From contig OZ234500.1 in NCBI GenBank assembly GCA_965153455.1, positions 5,952,001 to 6,016,000 of the forward strand: 64,000 bases of DNA, in the 5' to 3' direction. A program made the translations under genes and the position numbers. This document shows, piece after piece, positions 1 through 11,051 of this stretch. How positions within the stretch are numbered: the stretch's first letter is position 1; each line of letters begins with the position of its first letter. The notes under the pieces are model-generated. The model was not told where the DNA came from. It saw only the letters and a program-made list of their open reading frames with translations, and did not search any database. This DNA comes from Sphagnum compactum (lineage: Eukaryota > Bryophyta > Sphagnopsida > Sphagnales).

Positions 1-70
1 CATGTCAGGAGCTTGAGAAGGGTAGAAAGAGAATAAGGGAAACCAGATGCAAAGGCACATGAGTGAGGAC

Positions 71-2082
71 CTGCGAACTTCCTGGAGCATACTTGATGCA
101 CTATATGTTGCACTAGCTCCACACTGCCATCATCCAGAAGCATTTGACACCAGCTCATCAACTTCTAATTCTCTCAACATTATAAGTGTACTATCTTTGA
201 ACAATCAGAGTATGTAACCCATTATGGGTTGTAATATGCCTCAAATTCTACCACAACGTATCACACTTGCATAATATGAGAGAAACCTGGTGCACCATTG
301 CAGAGTCATGGTAGATTGGTTAAGTATCCATTTCAATATTTGGAGAAATATAGCACACTTCAACCAAATCCAACTTAGATAATAGTTGATCTAGTTACAG
401 ACACAAGTCAGATAAGAATTCCACTACACTGAACCTCTTCTCAGACCAGCAATCCATGATAGGTGGCATTGATAACTTCATGTGCAAAGCTTTAGACACC
501 TGTACTGCTATTTTAGACAGGAAAGAAAATGTTTACCGCTCACCATTAAGGAGTCAAGCATGCCTGCAACATCAACCACAATGCAACAGCTTTAGCAACC
601 GAGTCAACAAAGACATGTGATTGCAACTAAGGTGCACAATCGTAAATCCAAATGATAAATTTTCTCTTAGACAAAACAGTTGATAGCCTAGGTACCAGAA
701 AGTCCATGAACTGTCTATCAGCTTGTCAGCAATATCTGGAGCCAAATCTACTTACCTTTATCTAGTACTGTGTCAAATTGACCATCTTTGAAAGCTTTCA
801 TATCCCTCACATCCATTCTTTGATCTGATTTTCCAGAGAAAAGAACACAACAAAATGTTGGAAGTTAGAGAGTGACGAATGTCCGTATGAAACACCAGGA
901 GTAGTGGATCTGAAGACAGAGCAACTTGCAGAGATCTTAACACTCCCAAATCACCCATGCAGGTGGAGCTTGTTCTTTCAACAATGTGGTAAAGATGGCT
1001 CATGATGTCAACTGTACCATGAAATAATGCTCAAGACCCAGGTATATGGTCAATCAATTGTATATACAAGCCAAAGTTGTCCATCAGATGATCTGGACAT
1101 CTTAGATCTGAGATTGCAGAGAAATCTCCAAAATAACACATTGAAGGTGTAACACCTACAGTATCTACACCTACTCCATTGGGTGTAGATAAGAGTACGC
1201 TTCACTTCATTTTGACTTGCCTCTGTACAAGCAAGCAACTAAGCCCAAGGAGTAGAGAGGCCTACATAGAGGGTAGTGTTTAGGGCCTCCTGCACCCTGC
1301 ACATAAGCTTCAAAGCACACCACCTGACCACCTGGAAATCACTGAGTTCTTTCGTGCAGAGCAAAGATGCAGAAACAAGTCCAAAATCTTCACACTCAAA
1401 AGTGAGGGAGGAAGTAGGTTACACTGCAGTTGGGGGATGTCCTTGTATTTGTCTCGCATTGCTTCAATGACAACAGCAGAGATGTCTATGTTCACAATAT
1501 CTTGGTAACCATCACAAACCATGTCCTCAGAAATGGCTGTGTCCCCCCACACCAAAATCTCCTAGATCTCAGAATTTCAGTTCAGTCATTCTAGATTAAA
1601 CCCTAATGCATGCATGTCTTCCGGTCCCTTTGCACTCATCAGAGAAGAAGACATGAGAAGAAGCACAATATGAGGAAGAAAACCCAATTCCAACACAAAC
1701 CCTAATGAACAAAAAAAGCCTACTGTGATTACCTATGATGCAAAGCCCTTCTGATTTAAGGCAAGAAATTTGAGGTGAATTGGTATTAGGTCATTGCAAT
1801 ATCACATTGCAACTTCGATTTCATTTTGAGGCTAAATTGATGATGTAAACTGCAACTCAGAATAAGAATTGATGTGAACAAATGAGCTGCCCAAAGGTAT
1901 GTACCTGCATTGCCACATCCAACCATGAGTATCTTGTTCTGCTTGGGGATGTACATGTTGATGAGTGGAGCCAATCCTGCATACCGTTGATACCAATCGA
2001 ATGTGCCTGCATCCTGGCTGTATCTGTTGTCCCAATAAGTTTCATCCCCGTATGCCTGTGGTTGATCCTTTCCCTTAGTCAT
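71..2082 (-). CDS. SAM-dependent methyltransferase, EEF1AKMT4/METTL13-like (partial, 3' end beyond the window)
   Basis: Five exons can be joined in frame on the minus strand: 2082-1905, 1536-1423, 824-756, 563-544 and 123-71. All have GT-AG borders and together they give 144 residues. The N-terminus reads YWDNRY, then FDWYQRY, typical of the plant family related to human EEF1AKMT4/METTL13. Motif I is VGCGNA at residues 54-59, split by the first intron. The acidic residue that binds the SAM ribose is in NIDIS (D77). Exon 3 gives MDVRDM and FDTVLDK, exon 4 is only 20 nt (MLDSLM), and exon 5 carries CGAS and MLQEVR. The start is the only ATG that precedes the conserved block. The catalytic second half lies beyond base 1. 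The family methylates lysine, in animals on elongation factor 1A, but the substrate in plants is uncertain. The family call is firm. The last donor (GTCCTC) is weak. Confidence 0.88.
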
Positions 2083-3050
2083 TCTTGACTACTACCAGGC
2101 GAAAAGCTTGCCTTGCTCCCTTCTAAGAAAACTCGAGACACAGATCGAGAGAGTAATCCAAATCTTGGTTAGGGATCCCCCCCCCCCCCCCCCCCGCCCC
2201 CGCCCCCCTCAAAACATCGAAATGCAATGCTCGCTCCACAACTCTGCAGTCTTTCAATTAGGTCAATAATCAGGAAGAAGAAAACAAAGACAATGATAAA
2301 GAGTTTTTCAAAAATCAGGGGAGAAACCCTATAGTGCGAGAAGAAACTGCTGAGACTCTCTCTTTTCTCTACTTCCGCATCGGCTGCAAGAGGGACAGGT
2401 GTTTCAAGATGTTCCAGATCGCAACAAGCACAACGACACAAGAAGCTCAAGAAGGGGCAAAAAAAAAGTGTAGTTCCTACACGCAACACGACGACAAACC
2501 AGCTCAGAGAAAACGTTACCAAACCACGAAACTCAGACAATGAGGTAGGTCACAACTCCACTTGATCCACTTCGCCCACACTACATTACAAGATGAAAGA
2601 CGCGACGAAGAAGAAGAAGAAGACGATGAGAAAGGAAAGCAGAGCGCCGAGAGCGAAAGAGCGCGTACGACACAGAAGCTCAGAGAAGGAATGAAAACAA
2701 AACAAAGCGAAACAAAACAGCAATGGCTTGTTTAATTTTCCTGATTTTTTTCCTGGCTCGAAAAAAACCGTGCAGACGATCGATGTGCAGCAAATCCTTG
2801 GCACATTACAGTTCTCGAGGAAGAAAAAATGGCGGAAATGGAGAGAGAAAGAAAGAGAAGCGGAGAGAGAGAGGGCAAGGGATTGAGGGACGCGCAAAAA
2901 ACACTCATGCAACGCACTTGCAACGCTCCGTAACGACAAACACCCGCAAGATGCACGTTTGGGCTCTGCATGCGTGGCAAAACCCCAGTGGCTAGAAACT
3001 GGACAAAGTCTGTCCCCACGTGTGAATAGAGAGATCCTTCTTCCCTAAAT
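2083..3050. promoter_or_regulatory. 5' flank and probable leader/promoter of the methyltransferase gene
   Basis: This stretch lies upstream of the methyltransferase start and is GC-richer than the DNA beyond 3.05 kb. It contains a C/G homopolymer tract at 2177-2208 and purine-rich GAA/GAGA blocks around 2600-2640 and 2820-2880, as often seen in plant core promoters and leaders. The open frames across it on both strands show no recognisable domain and follow the biased base composition. No TATA box or transcription start can be fixed by eye. Confidence 0.4.
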
Positions 3051-4779
3051 CCCCTAAATGGACAAGTTCATCCCAACGTGTGAATAGAGATTATTGTTCC
3101 CTTTCTCCCCAAGATTTATCAAATGTGCTTATCATGACTTCTAGAGGATGGACAAATGTATGGAGTAATTGAAACTCTATAAATTTATTTTAAATACCAT
3201 AAATTTGTCCTTATTCTGAGTTGTATAGGCCAAATGGCATGTGTTATTGGCCCAAATGTGAACTCCTAACCCAACTAATTCCTCTTTCTAAGCGACTTTT
3301 AAAATTCAATATATCCCACTTTCAACAACAACAAGAATGTGGAATATATTTACCTACCTAAGTATAATTAATTATTCAGTCAAATTGTTATTCATTTTAA
3401 CTATTATTTTAACTAGCAATTGAATGACAATTGGTCAAGTTGATTGACGAAGTGTCCTTAGATATTCAAATCAATATTTATATAATTATAAATAAGATTT
3501 AAACAGTTGAATGTCCCAATTGAATACAACTAGGTTTTTTTTTAAATTATAAATATCAATTCTAGGTTCCATTGGACTAAATGTCACATTTCATCAAGTA
3601 ATAAAAAATCATTTGAATCAATTGTACCAATCCAAAGAAACATGTCACTTTAACAACTAAGGACTTTAATCAAATCAAATTTTTAATCAAAACACAAGAG
3701 CCAATCAAGTTGAATAACTTGAAAAGTCATGATTTTCTTGTAATGAAAATGAATACAAGGTGAACATGATATGCAAAATAAAGGTAATTCATACATGAAT
3801 TTTCTTTGTTGAATGGTGCTCAAATAAAATTTCTTTGATCCTATAGTTTTTATATTGCCTTTTAGCCACTCAAAATGTTGTACCATTCTTCTTTTATCCA
3901 CATCCATAATTCAATTCATAGTGTATCATAGTTATATATTAATTCATTAGTTACACATTCATATCAAAGTCAAGACAACATGTTGGGCAACAAGAACATG
4001 ACAAAATCCTAACCATGTCAGATCAATCATAATGCAATGACATGTTCCAAACCCATACAAAAAGATGAGTTCATTATCAAAACATGTGACAAATTCAACA
4101 ATGTTTACAATGTCGATGTAGATAACAACCTTTACTTGAATGGACATCAATTGCAAGAACCACATAATTTGCGTTTTAAACATTGGTTTAAATTTTCTAC
4201 ACTAAAGAAATAAAGTGCCAATGCATTAAAAATAAACCTTGGAATGTGAATTATTCAATATTCAATTATAATAAAGCTTAGTAATGGATTCTTATTTGTA
4301 CATTGATTGACATATTTTAACATATATTACACAAGGTAAAGTGAAATTGCAAACTCATATGAATTGTGGTAAATATATATATTGCAAAGTTTAAGGTCTT
4401 TTTCCATTATCTTGTTGTCATCATATTTCACATGAGAAATTGTTATGACGATAACAATGTATAAGAACTTCAAGATTGAATTGTGTGATGATACCAAGGC
4501 AATGGAAAGAGATTGAAATCCTTGTTATGGGAAATTTTATTTTTCATTCAATAGTGCAATTGTTTTGTAAATGTGTATGTTATTGATATGAGAATTGTAG
4601 TTGGGACAACACATCAAAAGGCATCCACAACAAGGAAACTTTGTGACTAATGTCCAAAACTAATCATGTAGTCATATGAAGTAGTCATATGTGACTTTAG
4701 TCATGATTGTATGATTAAAATCTACATGATTATGATCTCATGACTACATGCTTGATAATCGTTTTGAAAGAAGATGTAT
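3051..4779. other. AT-rich intergenic DNA, no gene seen
   Basis: AT-rich sequence with no coding pattern on either strand. A small imperfect inverted repeat around 4666-4750 pairs CATGTAGTCAT with ATGACTACATG. Otherwise I see nothing. Confidence 0.6.
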
Positions 4780-5610
4780 TTAACCCACATAAGTAAGTAG
4801 GTAGCTAGCTTAGATAAGTAACTAAGTTAAGTAGTTTGGTATCTAAACTAGGATAAATACAAAGGTGAATTAAGTACATAAGTTAAGTATTCAGTAGATC
4901 TGAAATAGCTTACATAGCCCCTAAATAAGCACCTACATGACTTAGGTAACCCTTAAGTAGGCCTATGTACACCTTACATAACCTTTATGTAAGTTTAAAT
5001 AGCCTCTAAGAAAGCTTAGGTACAATCTTGGTAGCTCTTAAATAGTCTAAGTAGGCAAACTAAATACCTTAAATAATTTCTAAATAGCTTGAATAGCCTC
5101 TAAGTACCCTATGTAATCTCTAGATACCTTAATAAATCTAAGTCACCCTTAAGTAGCCCCTAAGTAGTTTAAGTAACTTAAACAACCCCTAAGTAACTTA
5201 AATAACTTTTAGGTAGCTCCTAAATAGTCTTAGCAACCCCTAAGTAGGCCCTTAAGTAACCTAGGTAGTTTAAACAACTCCTCAATGACCTAAAAAGCCT
5301 GCACAACCCTTAAGTAACATTGGCCACCCCTAGTTAGCCCCTAGGTAGACCCTTAAGAACCTTAAATAACCCATTAATGTTTTAATTAAATAACCTAAAC
5401 AACCCTTAAGAAGCCCTGTAATATCCTAAGTAGCTCGTATGTATTTTAAGTAGCCTAAGTAGTTCTTATATAGGCTTTGAGAAGCCCCAAACTAACTTTG
5501 GTAACCCCTATGTAGCCTAAATAACCTATGTAAACCCCTAAATAACCTAAGCCACCCCAACATAACCACTAACTAACTTAGGGTAAATTGAGTAGGTCAC
5601 AATTAAATAG
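4780..5610. repeat. Degenerate short-motif array (CCTAAGTA type)
   Basis: About 830 bp in which CCCTAAGTAG, CTTAAATAAC, CCTAAGTAAC and close variants recur almost without interruption. Successive units are about 10-11 bp, often pairing into ~20-bp units, and each differs by one to three bases. The first bases resemble the plant telomere repeat CCCTAAA, but the following GTAG/GTAAC is constant, so this is a separate degenerate minisatellite. A shorter array of the complementary motif lies at about 6500-6730. Confidence 0.7.
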
Positions 5611-6499
5611 GTAAGAAAAAAAAGGTTACTACCCCTACCTTGTAAGGCAAGAGTATTGTGTTAAGAATTATTATAAAGTATAGTAACTTCAAGGGATTTT
5701 GGCCCCCTAGAAACTAGGTGAAATGATTCACCTTAAATTGTTTGTAAACGAATGCACATTCATCTTATCACATTTTGTTTTTTCTATCACCTCCTAAATT
5801 GTACATGCATCCTCAAATGATTTTGTCACCAATCCAAACTTACCCCAAAAAAGAAAAACATTAAATACAAAACTACCTTCTCCAAAAGTGGTTAATGCAT
5901 TCATCATACACAAAAATTCATGCAATGTTTTCAAAATGTGATAATGTGATTGGAAACATTCAAATTTTCATGTCATTACAAGTTGTTTTTTGGTGTGAAA
6001 ATTTGCACAAATATGAAAAAGAATGAATATGGAAAGGGAATATTCAATTGCAATCTGCATTTTTAAAAAGAAAAATCAAGAGATTTTTTTAAAAATTGAA
6101 AATCTTATTGTGACATTTTCCTATTGGTTTTGGTTTGGTTGCAAATTTTTAATGTTTAAATAGGTTCCTACAATATGTTGCCATTTAATGTGAGATCACT
6201 TTTGGATTGCTCCTAACTAATGTGAAGTCAAAAAAAAAGAAAAATCAGCAATTTACAAAAACATGATGATATACATTAAAATAGATTTCTAAAATATTTT
6301 TTCCCTAGATATGACTAATTTATCATACAATATCCATTGTTGATCTTACATAAATGGTAGGGCTATTGTGTATAATGCGACTTGTCAAAATGTGGTTCCA
6401 CTTTATGTTACATGAAAAAAGTTGATGCAATGGTAAGGATTTTGTCTCTCAATGTGGAGGTGAGGGGATCTAATCTTTACTTTTACAATCTATTTATGT
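5611..6499. other. AT-rich intergenic DNA, no gene seen
   Basis: Low-complexity AT-rich sequence between two related short-motif arrays. Around 6421-6475 a stretch weakly resembles the box A/box B spacing of a tRNA-derived SINE, but neither box is a good match, so no element is called. Confidence 0.5.
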
Positions 6500-6735
6500 T
6501 AATTTAAGTTTGATAGTTTAGGTGCTTAACTTAAACCATTTAGGTTCCATAGCCTATGTTTTTTTTTGCCTATGCAAACTAAGCTAGGCCACCTAACATA
6601 GGTTTCTTAGGCTAGTGAGGCTAGGTTGCTTTACTTAAGCTATCTAGTTTGGGCTGCCTAACTTAAAATAGCCTAAATAGTTGAACAAACCTAGTTTAGG
6701 CTAGGTGATTTAACCTAGGTTAGCTTAGGTAGTCC
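6500..6735. repeat. Degenerate short-motif array (CTTAGGT type), opposite orientation to 4780-5610
   Basis: TTAGGCTAGG, ACTTAAGC, TAACCTAGGTTAG and TTAGGTAG recur through this stretch. They are largely reverse complements of the motif in the array at 4780-5610, so the two blocks form a loose inverted pair about 900 bp apart. Confidence 0.5.
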
Positions 6736-8289
6736 ACATGGTGTTGTATGTTCAATTCAAAGCTTGCCTTGTGTCAACATTTCAATTGTAAGAAAATAAA
6801 ATTATTTTCATTTAGTTAAAAATTAATCCAATGGCTCAAGATTGTCCAGTTGACCATTAATTATGTCTTTCATGATTGTGTTCACAATCACTACAATCAT
6901 GGAGGCCTAGTTGCTAGTGTCCTTTGCGACTACAACCTCAAGAAAACAATTAATTGTAAAAATGATGAATTCAGAATGATTGCTCAACATGTAATCTCAT
7001 GCATGGGTATGTGTTTTAACCAATGCAAATGTATATATGCCAAGTTTTGGTGTAATGAAGGTTCATTGTAAGGAACTTTCTTAATCAAAGCATGGTAAAT
7101 TGAATGAAAAAAACATCCCATTTAAAATGTAGTTTTAAAATATGGCAAATTTTGACATAAACACAAGAAATCATTTCAAAACCTTTCTAAGGGTCATCAT
7201 GAAAACATCATACCTTCATTGAGTTTATAGTTAGTTGATTACAAAGTTTATGGAATTTTAAAATAATATTAGTAGATAACAAGTAGTGCAAAATTGATTG
7301 ATGAATATTGTGTTCTTGCCTATTTTTAAATTAGAAGATTAATGCATTTTGATTACAATATGAAAATTTTGGAAGTTTACAAGTACAATTAAATGTGCCA
7401 TTAAATTCAAAGAAAGGAAATTTTAATATTCCATCTATTTGCAACCTACTTTGTAGATTATGATCTTTGCTTGTATTTCGATGCAAGAATTCTTGGAACA
7501 CCCACCAAAAAAATTCAAATGTGAGGCATTAAACAAATTGACAATTTAAATTTAATATAACTTAAAGTGAAATTTGTTTCCCATACATTATAAAGTTTTC
7601 AAGCATAAAAAATGTTTGGGTCAATGCAAGTTAGGTGGATTAGTTTTTTAATGATATTGCAATTTTTTGCAATGATGCAATGTATTAAAATGAAATGAAC
7701 ATCTAGTAAATCATTAATATGTTAGTTTTTCAAATGGTTTTAAAAAATTTCAACTTGAAGTTGAACATCTTCATAATAAATTTATGCCAAAAATGTATAC
7801 CAAACATACAAAAATGAGCTTTTGAAATAATTCATATGTTATGCAAATTATGACATCCTCCACTTTGATATATAATATCAGTTTTGTTTATCAATTTCAA
7901 TCCAAACATATTATATAGATTCAATATATGATACACTGAAGGAAAAAAAAACTTTAAACCAAAAAAATATTTAAAAACCTTAACCAAAAAGAAGCTTTAA
8001 ACTTTTGAATGACATTTGTTTCTCAAAATCCTTAATTTAATCATTTGTTGGATTTTTTTTTCCATAACACGTGTGTTAAAGAAGTGTTTCACATGTGGTT
8101 TTCCAATGGATCAAATTTATTTATTTTCCATCACATAATCTACATTTAATCAATTCTAACAAAGTGCATTTTGTAGTAAAAAACCTTTTACAATATTTTA
8201 AGGCACCTTAATGCTTTTATTTTTACCTTATATTTGCACTTTTGATGTTTATTTCCAGTTCATGACATGTTGGCAAAACCCACAACTAT
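6736..8289. other. AT-rich intergenic DNA, no gene seen
   Basis: No coding pattern or recognised element. A short open frame at 6850-7071 has no family features and a composition like its surroundings. Confidence 0.5.
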
Positions 8290-8690
8290 TCATCATTACA
8301 TTAATTGAACTATAAAAATAATAATAATAATAATAAAACCAATAATGTTGAATGAAGTCCATGACATGTGTAAACATTGCCCAATTGTAGTCTTCCATGT
8401 TTATAGTTTGTTTCAACAATGCAAGATTTTTTTGGTCAATCTTGGCATTTGCCCATAGCCATGCCGTCCATTCATCTATTTTGTCAATAGCCCTTTTCTA
8501 TTTTACCCCCCATGTTTTGATTTTTAGCAAATGCCAAAGGGGGACTAGTTGCCTTTCATCTTTTAGATATTTCATTGTTTTTTTGGTCATTTCACATATT
8601 CTATCTAGTATGCTTGAGATTAACATATATTCAATCATGGATTCCAAGGTGTTTGGTTTGACAATTGATTTCAATTTTCTTCTTGCCATT
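8290..8690 (-). pseudogene. Possible coding relic of unknown origin
   Basis: On the minus strand an open frame starting MARRKLKSIV runs to a TAG near 8498. Past the stop the same frame stays open for about 50 more codons, with content that looks like real protein (DKIDEWTAWLWANAKIDQKN, then NMEDYNWAMFTHVMDFIQ). Tryptophan-rich, charged, non-repetitive text is unusual for random AT-rich DNA. It sits alone among intergenic sequence, so a decayed transposon protein is the likeliest source. I do not recognise the family. Confidence 0.25.
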
Positions 8691-8889
8691 ATGGAATAAA
8701 AGTTTAATGATTATAAACACGTGGTAGAGGTAGAAATGATTCAACTAGCCAGTATGGGTGGAGAGAATGCAAATTGATGTATTGATCATGCTATTTAATA
8801 GTTGACGGGGGGAAATTTGACTTTACAAATAACAAGAATGGTCGTAAATATAAAAGGTTGAAAAAAAATTAAAAATAATAAACAACTTG

Positions 8890-9105
8890 AAATGATATAG
8901 ACAGTGTAAAGGCTACCTCATATTCTTTCAAAATCTGAATGGGTGCATGCCTCTTGGTGGTGAAGAGGTAAATGTTTGGAGTGTGGCGCATACTTTCTTG
9001 GAATGGTATAAATAGTGCAAGGCCATTCTTTCAAATCCGAATGGGTACATGCCTCTTGGTGGTGAAGAAGTAGTGTTTGGATTAGCGCATATTTTTTGGT
9101 GGGTC
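8890..9105. repeat. Duplicated ~104-bp block
   Basis: Two direct copies start near 8896 and 9004. Each contains an ATTCTTTCAA segment, then GAATGGGT, then CATGCCTCTTGGTGGTGAAG and a GCGCATA segment. The copies differ at several positions. The CTCTTGGTGGTGAAG core has a faint tRNA/SINE look but no complete box A and box B. Confidence 0.6.
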
Positions 9106-10129
9106 TACAAATTTGTATGCGACTGAATTGGATTTAGATTAATATTTTTCCTTATATTTGATTCATATTAATTAGTTTGTGGGGTGTGTTCATAACGAAT
9201 TATTTTTTTTCAATGAACCTTGTTCATTGGCCCATCAGAAATTCTTTTGGAACATTTGGCCCTCCATAATGGAAGCACCTCTTTGGACCTAGTTGCAAAA
9301 TAGACATAAATATATTTCTCAATAGTTAACCTTTTTAGTTTATATACATGAGAGTTGAACTTTGGGCAAACCATATGGGACAAAATTGAGGTGCTATTGG
9401 GAACACCTTAGGGAAATATTAAGGAAATATGAAGTATGATTTAAACATTTGAAGTGTCGAATTATTTGAAATAAACCAACATGAAAAAATTTCACCTTGG
9501 TTTTTTTGGTTCATTTTTTCACAAAACATGTTTCTTGCTAGCTTTCATTTAAAAAGCTCATCCATTTTGTTTCATTTGTGTTTTCATCCATAAATATTAT
9601 TCATCCCTATACATGTGACAAAATATCCTTCCACATGAGCAAATATTTTTGTCCTCTCTTTCAAAAAATATTGTTTAGATATTTTGTGGATGTGGGCAAA
9701 AAAATATTCTAAAATATGTGAGCAAATACTTTGTCCTCTCTTTCAAAGAATACTTTTTAGATATTTTGTGGATGTGGGCAAAAATATTCTAAAAAATATT
9801 CGATTGTGCTCACTTGCTCATACTTGTGTGCTCATGTTCGTAGGCTCATGAAATAGCATCCCTCCAGTTTTTGGTTTTTGGCCAGTTCCAGGGTCCAATT
9901 CCGATTTTGATTATTTTTCCCGGTGCAAATACTTAATATGTTATTGCACACGAGTTGAAGAATTTGGAAGATCTCAATGTGACCCAGAAAAACCAAAAAA
10001 AACAAACAAATTTTTTTTAAAATAAAAACCTTCCTTCATAGATGGATGGGTGGGAAATCTAACATAGAGTGTTGGGGATGGGCAAATAGAATTAGCACGC
10101 TACATTGGATGGATGGATTCGGTAAAGTG
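9106..10129. other. AT-rich intergenic DNA, no gene seen
   Basis: A short near-duplicate (TATTTTGTGGATGTGGGCAA) occurs at about 9679 and 9759. There is otherwise no gene or element that I can support. Confidence 0.5.
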
Positions 10130-10760
10130 GCAAGGTTAAGACATGTGGTAGTATGACATGTGGCAAGGTTTCATCCTATTAACAAGGTTGTAAAAGAAAA
10201 AAGAAAACCCAAAACCTAGCTCAACACGTGGCAAGATTTCATCCAATTTATCCTAGTTTTAATTCAACCTGTGGCCAGCAAGGTTTCATCCAATTGACCT
10301 GGTTCAACATATGTGTAAAGTTTCATCCAATTTATCCTAGTTCTTATTCAACATGTGGCCAGCAAGGTTTCATCCACTTGACCTGGTTCAAAATGTGTTA
10401 AAGTTTCATCCAATTTATCCTAGTTTTAATTCAACATGTGGCCAGCAAGGTTTCATCCACTTGACCTGGTTCAACATGTGTTAAGGTTTCAATCCAATAT
10501 ATTTTTCCTAATTCTAATTCAACATGTGACCAGCAAAGTTTCATCCAATTGGCCTGGTTCAGCATGTGTTAAAGTTTCATCCAATTTATCCTAGTTCTAA
10601 TTCAACATGTGGCCAGCAAGGTTTCATCCAATTGACCTGGTTCAACATGTGTCAAGGTTTCATCCAATTTGTCATAGTTCTAATTCAACACGTGGCAAAG
10701 TTTCATCCATTTGGCCTGGTTCGACATGTGTCAAGGTTTCATCCGGTTGACAAGGTTAGT
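10130..10760. repeat. Tandem array, ~84-bp unit, upstream of the SPI-like gene
   Basis: The marker GGCCAGCAAGGTTTCATCCA recurs at about 10273, 10357, 10440, 10528 (variant), 10611 and 10693 (shortened), so the period is 82-88 bp. Each unit has two related halves that share TTTCATCCAATT: one ends in CCTAGTT...CAACATGTGG, the other in GACCTGGTTCAACATGTG. The left edge (10130-10240) holds more degenerate half-units. The array stops about 290 bp before the start codon of the next gene. Confidence 0.85.
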
Positions 10761-11051
10761 ATCTCTTCGAAGAATCTTCCCTGTCGCCAGTAGTAGTAGT
10801 ACCGATACCGTTTGGCGAGGATTTCCGCGTTCGAGAGTTTTTTGGGAGGCGGGTTTTTGCACAAAGAAATTAACGCGGTGGGAGGAAGGAACGAGCATCT
10901 TGTGTCGTGTTTTGCAAATCAAAAAGGAAACCTCTACTACGAGGAAGTGCATTGTTTTTTCCCCTTTTGAAGATTCGCGCGTGTTTGTGTGTGTGGTGTG
11001 TCCGTGTGAGGTGTGACCAATTCTATAAAATTGTGAAAAGCTTGGGTACAT
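10761..11051 (+). promoter_or_regulatory. Probable promoter/5' leader of the SPI-like gene
   Basis: GC-richer sequence between the 84-bp array and the ATG at 11052. A TCTATAAAAT element lies at about 11022-11031, only some 20 bp from the start codon. That is too close for a TATA box of this ATG unless the leader is very short. No other element can be called with confidence. Confidence 0.35.

Noticed and set aside
2169-2939. Overlapping open frames of 90-120 codons on both strands upstream of the methyltransferase.
   Set aside because: They arise from C/G and purine tracts (poly-glycine, serine/leucine/phenylalanine-rich) and have no recognisable fold.
6421-6475. tRNA-derived SINE with box A and box B.
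   Set aside because: Both boxes carry several mismatches, there is no poly-A tail, and no second copy is visible in the window.
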